Assembly: GCA_964036045.1 (NCBI GenBank)
Contig: OZ038382.1
Span: 76,607,918-76,671,917, forward strand
DNA length: 64,000 nt
Direction of reading: 5' to 3'
From: Eutreptiella sp. 'Long Island Sound 2002'
Lineage: Eukaryota; Euglenozoa; Euglenophyceae; Eutreptiales; Eutreptiaceae
The position numbers were made by a program, and so were the translations under genes. Positions within the stretch are counted from its first letter, which is position 1, and each line of letters opens with the position of its first letter. Under the pieces are notes generated by a model. That model was not told where the DNA came from, did not search any database, and was given only the letters and a program-made list of their open reading frames with translations. Below, piece after piece: positions 54,601 through 64,000 of the stretch.

Positions 54601-56676
54601 ATGGCTAGTCAACGAGCAAGGCACGTATTCCTGAACGAAAGCCATGCCGCAGTTGTGACGAAGATGAATGCCACTATCTCCGAATCAGGCAAGACCATCC
54701 ACAACGACAGTTGGGGACGACCCGCACCGTTCCCTTACGGGATGGCGCGAAGCGCACCTGACACATCTTTCGATGGTGGCAAGCTCGGCTACCAGTGGTA
54801 TACAAAAATCAAAGTGGCTTGCCAGAACTTTCGAGCGGCCCTCGTCGACTGGCGACACTGCGACAAAGAGCTCGATTGGGAATTCCGACAAAATCTCTCT
54901 GAATATGACCTGTCGAGTCAAATTGCTCGACTCAACCGCATGCATCGAGAGATCTCAGGAATCGACGACCTGATAAACGTCGCCGATGGAATCGACCTGA
55001 TCTTCGGGTATCGACGCCTCTGGACCCAGGACAAGATGAAACGAGAAGCTCCTGTTGCCGTTGCGATCCTTGGAGTTATTCGCGATCTCCAGAAGGTTTG
55101 CCAGGCAAACGACTGGCTCTTCGAAGATCGAGCCCCCTCGCTCGCGTACAAAGTCGATTTGCTTCTTCGCCGACACCAACTGCGAATTCTACGAGGCACC
55201 TCTCGACTTGGGTAAAAGCGGTATGTGTGCGCTCCACATCGAACACAGGACTTTGCAGTCCAGCTCCAGGAGTACTTTCGACTCGGAGAACAAACCGAAC
55301 CGTATGCGTACAACGCTGTCGCACCAGGTGCCCCCATCGACCTTGTGCAGTTGGCAACGACTTACCAAACTGGACCCGGACGGCTCGGATACCACGACTT
55401 CGACAAGGCAATCTGACGAGTTGCTGCCCTTCACTCGACAAGTGAGGGGTATGTCAACCTCTTTCCTTTCGACCGGGGAGTGGCGAAACGGGGAAGCCGG
55501 GGAGGGACGGGGCTCCGAGCCCTGTGAACCCGGGGGACTCCGCCACCAGGCAGGAGGTGCGTCTTGGAGGGCCCCCCACTAGGACCCGGTGGGGAGGATA
55601 TCACCTGGGCCGACCGGGTGGCCCCCCGGGGCCGAAAGGTGTCTAGTACCCGCAAAATCAAACCTCAAACCTCAAACAACTTTCCTTTCGTGGACGCCGC
55701 CGATTTGGTAGGACGCATGCGTACCTCGAAACACCTCATGTCCCCGTTCGAGGCTGGATACGAAGGTGGACAACGTTGGCGTCGAGTGGTGCAGTTCCGA
55801 AGGGATGTCTATGCTGATGAACGGAAGGAGGTTGAGCCCGCCAACTCGCCTGCGAGTGACCCGTTCCACCCGGACCCCGTCGACCACCGGTTTTTGTTGG
55901 CAGAGTCGAACCCCTATCAGCACCACTTCGACATCCCGTTCTTCAAGTACCTCACGCCGATCCATGATGATTTCAAGGCTGCCCATCAACGCAAGGTCAG
56001 CTGCCAAGATCAAGTCCTCAAAGCGGTCATTGTTGACACGGCTTCGAGCCTTGTGACTGCAGAAGCGGTCCGATTCGCTCTGCAGAGTTCTCTAGCTGAT
56101 GGTCAGTATGTACATCAACACCTCGGTCGACTCCAAGAAGAAGGTTCTCAAACGGACATGCTTGAGGTCATTGACCGATATGCTCTCGGCCCTGGAGTCC
56201 ATGACGTCAGTGCCATCATTGTTGTGCGACGAGTTTTGATTGCTGACACGCCATGGTGGCGAGTCGATACGCGAACTGGTCAGTTCTACCAGAGCATGGC
56301 CGCTGGTACTGGTTCGAAGGAAACGTATCGATGGTCTACTGGTCGACATGACAGGTTCTCCTTCGAAGTCACCAACCGGACCGATCTGTGGAGCGAGGAC
56401 GCTTGGAAACCGTCGAACCTTTTGGATTTCTATTCGACCAAGGCACAAACATTGGGACCAGGACAATTTCGAGCCCTTTCCTGTGAACATGTCTTCGTAT
56501 TCCAGTACAAGTGCCCCGTCCACGGCCGACCTGATGATCCCAACCTTGGATTGCTGAACCATCGATCTGGTATCCTGATTCAGAAACGTGCCCTCGAAAG
56601 TGATATCTGTCAACACTACACGGGTCATGACACCTTCAAGTTCATTAAAACCAAAACCACTTTTGGAAATCCTTGA
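54601..56676 (+). pseudogene. unrecognised ORF with two stops and a SINE-like insertion
   Basis: One frame runs from ATG 54,601 to 56,676, broken only by TAA at 55,213, TGA at 55,414 and a 219-bp insertion-plus-duplication at 55,472-55,690 that keeps the frame. Without the insertion it would span about 618 codons. The first 200 residues are helical and Trp-rich (YQWYTKIKVACQNFRAAL, WRHCDKELDWEFRQNL). The last part is beta-like (SAIIVVRRVLIADTPWWRV, VFVFQYKCPVHG). I know no such domain. Codon style matches element 4, so it may be an extra ORF of that lineage or a neighbouring gene. Confidence 0.55.
55472..55679 (+). mobile_element. 208-bp SINE-like insertion with 11-bp target duplication
   Basis: CTTTCCTTTCG at 55,461-55,471 is repeated exactly at 55,680-55,690. 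Between them is a GC-rich body (ACCGGGGAGTGGCGAAACGG at the start) with a 3' tail of CAAACCT repeats (55,659-55,679). Tail plus long duplication are hallmarks of target-primed insertion. No clear B box seen, so the origin of the body is open. Confidence 0.75.
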
Positions 56677-56872
56677 AGTCCTCTTCCTTTCTTGAATGTC
56701 GCATGATTATTTGCGAACACACCGGCATCGATATTGAGAGCAAAAGCACAGACTACAAAGACTCAATCCATCAATGGTAAAGTATGAACCATTGTTTCTG
56801 CAAACAAATCAATAACATACGTCAAAGCAACAAAATCAAATAAATAGACACTCAGTAAATTACACGGCAAAC

Positions 56873-56954
56873 AAAAACAGAATTCTCAAATGCATGATCG
56901 CGATGTCGCGATGTCGCGATGGACTGGACAGATGTCAACGCGAATTCTGTTTTT
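56873..56954. repeat. inverted repeat 1 with CGCGATGT triplication
   Basis: AAAAACAGAATTC (56,873-56,885) and GAATTCTGTTTTT (56,942-56,954) are perfect 13-bp arms. The loop holds three CGCGATGT-type repeats (about 56,898-56,920). Confidence 0.75.
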
Positions 56955-57007
56955 CCCAAATCCGATGTCGCTAATTCTGTCTCATTTTAATGCAATGTCA
57001 ACATCCT

Positions 57008-57082
57008 TGTCCTGTTCTATTTCACTCCCCTCAGGAGCTCATGGCGGGGCCATGGGCTGAATGAAAATAGTAGAACAGGACA
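57008..57082. repeat. inverted repeat 2
   Basis: TGTCCTGTTCTA (57,008-57,019) and TAGAACAGGACA (57,071-57,082) are perfect 12-bp arms around a 51-base loop that includes TTTCA / TGAAA as a further pair. Confidence 0.75.
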
Positions 57083-57229
57083 CACATGCATCTGAGATTC
57101 AATAACATACTAATTCAGAAAAAACTGGCGTGAGACCACAAAGCTCAAGCACAAAAAACCTGAAAACCTGAAATCTGCGCAGCAATTAAAATATCAGAGA
57201 TAAGAGGGTAAAGGAGTGAGACTGCACAA

Positions 57230-58560
57230 AATGAATATCGCCAGTGTGTCCGGCATCCCCCAAATAGGGGGGGGGGTATGCAAAAAAAATTGGAAAAAAA
57301 ATTTGAAAAAGTTTTTTTCTTCGCTGGAAAAAGTTTTCCTGATCCCTGAAAGATTGTGCCCTGCAGTGCAGAACTGACTGACAAACTGTCAAACTACCCG
57401 AAGGCAGTGTCACCATTGTATCCGGCACCCCTAAATTAGGGGGGGGGGTCCAGGACCCAAAATTACCATTTTTCTCACGTAAGCGGCAAAAAATACGTAA
57501 AACGGTGTAACCACCACAAAAAAACTGCATTTTCTGGCGCCCTGGACGGTCCGCAGGCGGTTAGAAGTGCAAGATGACGACAAACTGTCATCGATATCGC
57601 ATTCAGCACCCCAAAAATAGGGGGGGTAGTACCTTTCATCACCCGTAGGGGTCCCTAGGGCCAAAAAAGACATTTTCAGGACTTGGGGGGATGGGCTGCT
57701 GAGTCAGGGCAGAAAACTGCTACCAGCACTGAAGTTACGCCTGCAAAGGGTCTCGTGAGGGGAATCAAACCCCACCATTGCGTCCGGCACCCTCAAATTA
57801 GGGGGGGTGGGGGTGAGTCACGTCATTTCTGGCCAATTGTCCCAAAAAGAGCAATTTCAGGGTGAAATTTTGGCTTATTTATGCCAAATCTTGCCAAAAA
57901 CAACCCTGCAGGACCCTGCCGCAGGCCACCAGAGGTCATTTGGTGACAAGAATGGATTGTCAGTGCGTCAGGGACCCTCAAAATAGGGGAGGGTGTCACA
58001 AAATGGACCCTGTAGGGCTAAAAACTGACAAATACGGACTTTTTTACGAAAAAAATCAATTTTTGCCTGACGCCAACCAGAAATCAGAATGTGCAGTGGG
58101 CGGGAGGGGGGGGGGGTACAGTGCCCCGTTGTTCGAAACGGATATGAGAATTGAATTCGGCATGTGCAAAATAGGGGGTTTACACCCTTCATTTGTCCAA
58201 ACTGAGCTTAAAATGCAAAAACCCTATTTTTGCCATCAAAATGTGGTGTGCCCGCTGATCAAGTGAAAATCTGTCAATCTGGACACCCTCTGGACCCCAC
58301 AACAACGTGTGGTTGTCAATTGGTGAGAGACCAGTGCCACCGTTACACTCAGCACCCTTAAATCAGGGGGGGTGGCACCCGGTATAACCCTCCTGGGTCC
58401 CAGAGGTGAAAAACACATGTTTCGGGGAGGGGGGGGGGGGGGGGGGGGGCTGTCAGAATTCTGTCAGCCAACGGGCTGGATCCCTGATGTCGACCAGGAA
58501 TCGCGCCAAAAATCTAAAACGAGTCAAAATTTGGTTCACCCAATTTCTTGTGACCCTTTG
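57230..58560. repeat. degenerate ~180-bp tandem array with G-run core
   Basis: A core like TCCGGCACCC-TAAATTAGGGGGGG recurs at about 57,247, 57,421, 57,602, 57,787, 57,971, 58,166 and 58,349, spaced 174-195 bp. Shared but weaker blocks lie between (CAAACTGTCA, CACCATTG, TTTCAGG). Units differ a lot, so the array is old. It ends near a 21-G run at 58,429-58,449. ORFs here are chance. Confidence 0.8.
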
Positions 58561-58837
58561 AGACCCAGTTGAAGTAACTAAAAACATTTCAGGTCTGCTG
58601 CAACCGTCTGCAGACCCCTGTGAGTCTCACAAGATGACCCTGTCGGGCTGTAAAAATTCTGCAGCCTGACACAGCCCCACCACTTGACTTGCTTGGCAAA
58701 CAGCACACATGTGACCCCGCGATGCTGTACAGGTCGATCTCTCCACTGCTGCTGCATATACACCTGTATATACACCACCCGACTAACTGAAATTCTGGCT
58801 GGAGGGGGGGCAGGGCTGGAGGGGGGGCGGGGGGGGC
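58561..58837. other. non-coding DNA with G-rich tracts
   Basis: No gene. 58,799-58,836 is a series of G runs (GGAGGGGGGGCAGGGCTGG) with G-quadruplex potential on the + strand. Confidence 0.55.
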
Positions 58838-60059
58838 TGTCAGGGCCTTATGGGCCGAGACAAACTATCCACCGTGGCCAGGACCTTATGGGTCGAGGCT
58901 TATCCTCGATTTCTGTGCCGCCAGGGCCTTATTGGTCGAGGCGGTCCGTCTCTCTGACCAGGACCTTAGTGGTCTCGGCCCCGTCCTAAATTACCCTTCC
59001 CCTCCTAAATTACCCTTCCTCTCAAGGGCCTTACGGGCCGAGGCGGACTGTTGTCTGGGCCAGGACGTTCCGCGGTCGAGGCCTCTGTCGCGGCGTCGTC
59101 GACGCGCCGCTGTGCCCGCTGCCGCGCCGCTGCGCCCGTTGTTGTTGGGGGGGCTCGTACCCCGCTTGTTGGCGCGCCGTTGCGCCGTTGCCGCTCAGAG
59201 CTGTTGCTGCCGCCCGCTGGCGCGCCCCTGTACCGATGCCGCTGCTGGGTCCCTGCACGCAACAGCAACATCCCGACCTCCACCCTTGAACTCCCACCTA
59301 TAGCGAGAGGGAGGAAAATGCAAATCAAACACACAACACAAAAGAGCGGGATGGGGATGAGGAGGGAAGGATGAGAGAGATGGAAGGAAGTGAGGGGTAG
59401 AGAGGGGTGGAGGAGGTTGTCTGGCCACCTGGATGGTAGCCAGTAGTTCTGAAAAAAATGTTGAACTTGATGTGATGTCCGGGTGGTGCCGAGACTGGGG
59501 TTGAGTTGTCAGGGCCGCAGCCGAGACAACGTGCTGAGATTTTACCATGGATTGGTTGCGTGAGAACAACATCCGAAGCAAAACTCACCTAATGCATATG
59601 AAGGGGAGCGTCGCTGTCAGAGAATACTCCGAGACAGTGTGCTAAAGTTTCACCAGGGATTTATTCGGAATCCGAGGCGAAAATTCAAACTTTGCCTTTG
59701 TATGAGGGGGGGTTGCCTTGCTATCAGGGCATAGGCCGAGACAACTTACTTGGACATTTACCAGGGATGTTTAAAAATCATCCGAGGCTAAACCAACTCA
59801 ATGCCTATATGACAACCCCACCGCTCCTGAACCCTTGTAACCCTGAAGAAAAGGCAGGGGGTAAGACCAGGGCCCTACTGAGCTCAAGTACTTCCTGAGA
59901 AAAGGTGTGGGGGGGGGGTACTACCAGGGCCGTCGTAAGCCGAGGTACTTGCGGTAAGAGAGAGGATGCAAGAGGAGTGATCGTCAGGCATCAGGGCCCA
60001 TATTCGAGCCGACACCCCATGGACAGGAGTGTGGGATCAGGGTTCCTCTGAACCGAGAT
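58838..60059 (+). repeat. family of two-tier hairpins (C-AG-G...C-GA-G)
   Basis: At least nine clear units share outer stem, AG, inner stem, loop, inner stem, GA, outer stem. Examples: 58,838-58,862 (TGTC/GACA; GGCC/GGCC), 58,918-58,944 (CCGCC/GGCGG), 59,505-59,530 (GTTGTC/GACAAC; GGC/GCC), 59,614-59,638 (CTGTC/GACAG; GAG/CTC), 59,922-59,947 (TACC/GGTA), 60,032-60,059 (GGATC/GATCC; GGTTC/GAACC). Stem sequences differ but stay complementary. Early units are about 40 bp apart, later ones 50-200 bp. No coding capacity. Some units (59,721; 59,862; 59,988) have lost the outer stem. Confidence 0.7.
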
Positions 60060-61012
60060 CCACGTACCGAAATTTTCAGATGGCTCTCCTCAGCTAACAT
60101 TCATATCGTGCTGTGGCCTCAGGGGCCACCCCCGGTAGTCCTGTCCAGGATACAGGTTATAAATAACCTGCACGATATAGAATGCTCCCCGCATCCATGC
60201 AGTGAGTCGCCCCAGCGACTCCCACACAGACGCAGGAACGCTGATGCAACCGGACACCGTCAGACCAGCATAGGAGAACAAGGGTCCAGCCTGCCATGCC
60301 CGGCGGCTCGATGGCGTGCCGGTGGACTCAGGCAGGGTTTGGGTTCCCAACTAGAACTCCGCGTCCAGGGTCTGCCTCAGGTGGTGCACGCGATGCAAGA
60401 CCAGCAGGACCTATCCACCGGCCCAATCAATCATTTGGATGCCATCCTGGGCGAGTTCGGTCTCCTCCACGCATACGGCCTCTCCTTCCATCACTGGCTG
60501 CATACTCATAGTAACCCTTTCAAAAAATTTGGATCCAACCATCCCCTGATGGTGATATTTCCCCGTGTGGCCTGCTTATTTGGTATTCGCCAGACGTGTT
60601 GTCGCAAAAATTGGGGGAAGATGGTGATATCACCCTTTCGTTGCGGGATCCCCAACCAAGGAGGCTACTTGTCAACCCATATAAGGCTGTCTTCCCACAA
60701 CGAGATCAAGACCACCACCAGACCAACCGTTCCTGCGGATACGCAAGCGTTCCCGCGGGTCGTAAATGTTGAACAGCCGGATATCGTCCACATGTGATCC
60801 GATCAACTTGGAGTGAGCGTGAGCCATGACGAAAGCAACTTGGAATGGGCCGAGGGCCATGTAGGTAGGTAGTATAGGTATAGCACAGTATAGGTAGGTA
60901 ATTAGGTAGGTAAGTAGTATCCACACATGGCCCTCCCCTCACAAAAGTGTTTTTAGGGGGGGAGGGGTTATGAACCAATCAGGAAGGGCTGGTTGGAAAA
61001 GGGGACTAGGAA
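60060..61012. other. unassigned DNA with a GTAG-type microsatellite
   Basis: A 229-codon open frame (60,108-60,797) shows no domain, no repeated codon pattern and Pro/Arg/His-rich changes typical of chance frames. TAGGTAGG-type repeats lie at 60,858-60,922. Confidence 0.45.
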
Positions 61013-61802
61013 GTTTTATAGTGATTTCAACACTGTGTGTTTGTTGTGCCTCTCCTGCTGCTTGCTGCTGGTGTAGGGCTTCCTGCTGCTTGTTTGTGAT
61101 GAGGGAAATGTTTTTTGTGCTGAAGTACAACCAATCCAGGATATCTCAAGCCAGAGATAAGCAAGTAGAAGATGAACAGGATCAAAGCATGAAGGGCTGC
61201 AGTCACAAAGAGTTAGATAAAGAAAACTATCAACACCAGACCACAGCAATTAGCATACATTGCAACTCAGGATGAAATATTTTACATGTTTGAGAAAAAC
61301 TGATGTGAAAACTGCCCAAAGGGCTCACTCTCATCCACAGTGCCATCTTGAGATGTGCACCCTTTGTTTTTGGGTCCCATAGGTGCTGAGGGGGCATGGC
61401 ATGTGGCGATGAGGTCACTGCCATGTCACATGGGACATTCCTACTTAGCTAGGCTGACTGGGTATTGAACCCAGGACCTCCCAAAACGAGGTGCCCCAGC
61501 CCCCTGGGGTGCATACCACTAGGATAGCTAAGAATTCATGAGAAAACATAGAAACATTCATAGCCTCTGCCTTCAGTATATCAGTGCCTCAGCAACCCAG
61601 GAAAAGATGTTTTAGTGCCTATAGCTTGGGGATAAAGGGGTCCACACCCCATCCTGATTTAGTGTTTGGTTCCATAGGTCGAAATGTGTTATCACCACTT
61701 TTGGTTGGGCCAATACTAAGATAGAAATACCTGTGTGCTTAGGGCACCTCTAATACAACTAAAGTATACCCTAAAGCATTGGAAAAGCACTTTTTCTTAC
61801 TC
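61013..61802 (-). repeat. 3' LTR of a third related element (element 5)
   Basis: Collinear with 21,587-22,375 over its whole length but clearly more divergent than the two element-2 LTRs are from each other. Followed by the same purine run (GGGGGGAGTAAG on the minus strand) and by the same 3' non-coding DNA, so it is the 3' end of an element and not a solo LTR. Confidence 0.8.
61444..61532 (-). repeat. tRNA-like segment in LTR, copy 3
   Basis: Closing stem CTTAGCTA / TAGCTAAG intact, ACCTC / GAGGT arm intact with loop GTTTTGG, T-arm CTGGG / CCCAG perfect with loop TTCAATA. Confidence 0.65.
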
Positions 61803-64000
61803 CCCCCTTGTGCAGTGGTCGTCACCACTGTCGCACCTTCAGGAAAAAGGGATTCTTCCTTGGCCTTTCCTTGGTTTCCACATCTACTTTAAAATACCTA
61901 TAGCTTCCCTAACACTGGAAAAGAGCGCTTTACCATGGCCAGTGACTCTTGCTGGAGTGTTGATGACAAACTCCAACAGAAAAGTCAGCGCCCTTGGCGC
62001 TGCCAGGGTTCCTGTGGCCTGGTAGGGTTGGAGTAGGGCATGCCAAGACCATATGCATGTGCATCCCTCCCTCTAAGCTGCAGCGTAACACAACCCAACA
62101 CCAGACTCTCATAGGACACTCGACCCAAGTCTCATGGAACCTGTTGGAGACACCTGTCCTGGTACTGGGGCGAGGGTGCGCTGATTGAATTAGAATTGCC
62201 CCTTGGAGGGGTCTTGATTCCTGTTCAGTCTCCTGCTGCTGCTTTTCGGTCAGAACAGCCGCCTACTCAACGAGGCTTTGCGGGGAGCTCTGTACAACAG
62301 AGAATTGGGAAAATAAGGGACGAATCCACGCAAGCACGAAGCGACAACACCTAAATCCGTCAAATGACAGCCTAGAATGTTTCTGAAGGCACACACCCGG
62401 ACGGAATCCAATTGTGCATCAGATGAACATTTTTATAAAATTTGTAGTCATCTCTTGATTCTTTAAATCAAGAAATTCTTACGCAGAAAAAGGCGGCGCG
62501 CAGGAGCGGCTCCTAGCGAAGCGCCGGAGAATAAAGAAATAATGAGATTATAACCGTATATCTCACGTAGACAGGAAAATGACGAGACACACATAAAAAG
62601 ATGTGATTAAAGATCCCACCCACATTGCCAGAATCAACCAAAAATCAAGAATTCCAAAAAAAAGGAATATGACTTCAATGAATCAGGTATAAACTGCAGG
62701 TGTGCTCGTTCTGTTTGCCCGACGCACAGTGCTCGCCATGTGTCGTCGTTGTTAAGCCTGGTAGCACGACAGAACACGAGAGAGGGATAGATTAGAAAGA
62801 TTGCAGATGATTAGAGGTAAGATCATGGTGATTGGACATACACACAAGTGCATAGCGACGTTTTTCCGCTTGTGCCTCGTTGTCCTCGTCACCTTGCTTC
62901 ACTCTCCAGCAGTATGTGAAGTAGGTAAGCCCAGGTAGGGCCACCCCCTGGTGGAGTTTGTGATCGTTGGTAGGATTAGGAGAAAAAGAAAGGATGACAG
63001 TACCCTCGTGCATGCTCGTGCATTCAAACACACATTCAATGGTAGGCCACGCAAAATGGGCTCCTCGGTTTGTTCTTTAAGAGAACCCGAGGAGTCTCTT
63101 AACGCTTGCTTGCTTGACAGGGGTGTTTGACGACAGCGTATTATAGGTCACACTGAGAAGCGTATAATACGTGGAGTGTGGCTTGGTTCCTCAGCCGCAA
63201 ACACCCCTTCATTGGCCTTTGCTTTACAGGTGGGCAGGCAGGGTGCTTGGTGCAGCTGCGTCCCTTTTTTTCTTGCCCTGCTAAACAAGGGCGCTGATCC
63301 CACAATCAAATAACTGCGCCTCAGCCAGGAGTGGCGAGGGCAGTTCGACTCTATCGACATCCACGCTGTGTACGCCACCTGTGCGCCTCTCCCCTCCAAG
63401 CCCTAGCAGGGAAACGTGTTGTGACGTCCCTGTTAGGCCACAGTTGCTTAGCAGCGCTGTGTTTTCTGGTCTTCTTCACAGGAGGGTCATTAGGACCCAC
63501 GACTTTATCTTCAACACCACCCAGTAGAGCGTGAGTGTAGGAGTGGTAATCCGGAGTTGGGGCTTGAGCCAGTTGCAGTAGCGCTTGCCCAGCAGGATGG
63601 TGCCACTGTAGGGTGTGTAGGACCTGTAGTGAGTGTGTCACTGTCCCACCCGTTTCCTGCAGTTTTAGCAGGGTTCGTGGGCTGTGGCAGTGGTTAGGTC
63701 AGCGTTTTGGCCACTTAGCAAAATGGCTATTGCATGCCTTCATAGCTTTTGGCCACCCCTCCCTGTAGTAGACAGATAGGTAGGGAAAACAATACCTGGA
63801 TTAGTACGCTGGGTATTCCCCCAAGGGTTTGCGCCAGCACAGAAATTGGGCGCTTAGGGGAGGGGAGACCCGGGGCGTACCCCGTGGCATCAATAAGACA
63901 ACCCTCCGGGTTTAGCAAGTGTGCAGACCTGGGTCTAATTAGGACACCACTTCTGCGGCTTGCTCTCAGGACCTTAGGAATAGCGCACTCACACATACGC
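61803..64000 (-). other. 3' non-coding region of element 5, cut by window edge
   Basis: Collinear with 22,376-24,660, without repeat X. Includes the GC-rich block at 62,492-62,525, the conserved hairpin at 63,137-63,171 and the GCGCCAGCACAGAAATTGGG block at 63,831. By alignment the pol stop codon should lie just right of 64,000. No gene. Confidence 0.7.
63137..63171 (-). other. conserved hairpin in 3' region, copy 3
   Basis: Perfect 9-bp arms CGTATTATA (63,137-63,145) and TATAATACG (63,163-63,171), as at 23,880. Confidence 0.6.

Larger units (their letters stand above)
56677..57229. other. AT-rich non-coding DNA with two fold-backs
   Basis: No gene. Contains inverted pairs at 56,873-56,954 and 57,008-57,082 described separately. 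Confidence 0.6.

Noticed and set aside
60108-60797. Forward ORF of 229 codons
   Set aside because: No domain, no repeat relation and composition typical of chance frames. Kept only as a remark in the spacer entry.

Overview
The window looks like repeat-rich nuclear DNA of a eukaryote. Nearly everything recognisable is a transposable element: three lineages of Ty3-type LTR retrotransposon, APE-type non-LTR retrotransposons, one DNA transposon with terminal inverted repeats, short insertions, satellites and a large minisatellite. GT-AG introns inside the DNA transposon, a probable initiator-tRNA primer site, chromodomain integrases and pol III B-box repeats all point to a eukaryote. I see no confident host gene, rRNA gene or functional tRNA gene, so the species cannot be placed. 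The style of the pol genes would suit a large-genome protist or alga, dinoflagellates among them, but that is an impression only.

Layout. 1-5,620 holds the 3' part of Ty3 element 1 (+) and its 3' non-coding region. 6,817-11,588 is a DNA transposon with perfect 15-bp inverted ends flanked by TA. Inside it are tandem repeats and an unknown three-exon gene. 11,900-21,585 is most of a C-rich, decayed non-LTR element A (ORF1, APE endonuclease, reverse transcriptase, RNase H). Its reading frame resumes at 40,274-41,090, because Ty3 element 2 (21,587-40,273, minus strand, 788-bp LTRs) is inserted in the middle. Element 2 is itself interrupted. Its gag is fused in frame to the RNase H end of another non-LTR element B (about 30,090-32,010). 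Its gag N-terminus is split by a 4.7-kb insert that carries about 53 copies of a 65-bp minisatellite and lies between 400-bp direct repeats.

41,090-42,880 is a second C-rich fragment related to ORF1 of element A. 42,885-49,648 is Ty3 element 3 (+), whose gag, protease and RT-RNase H regions are separated only by in-frame stops and which has no integrase. It abuts Ty3 element 4 (49,650-53,394, +), which has lost gag and protease and carries frameshifts. 53,395-56,676 has the codon style of element 4 and holds an unrecognised broken ORF with a 208-bp SINE-like insertion. 56,870-60,060 is non-coding: two fold-back sequences, a degenerate ~180-bp tandem array, then a family of two-tier hairpins whose stems covary. 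61,013-64,000 is the 3' LTR and 3' non-coding end of another element-2 relative whose coding part lies beyond the window.

The parts do not form a pathway. They record successive insertions. The inferred order around 12-41 kb is element A first, then element 2 inside it, then element B and the minisatellite block inside element 2. Every pol gene seen is broken, except that element 3 keeps 5 kb of continuous frame apart from three stop codons.
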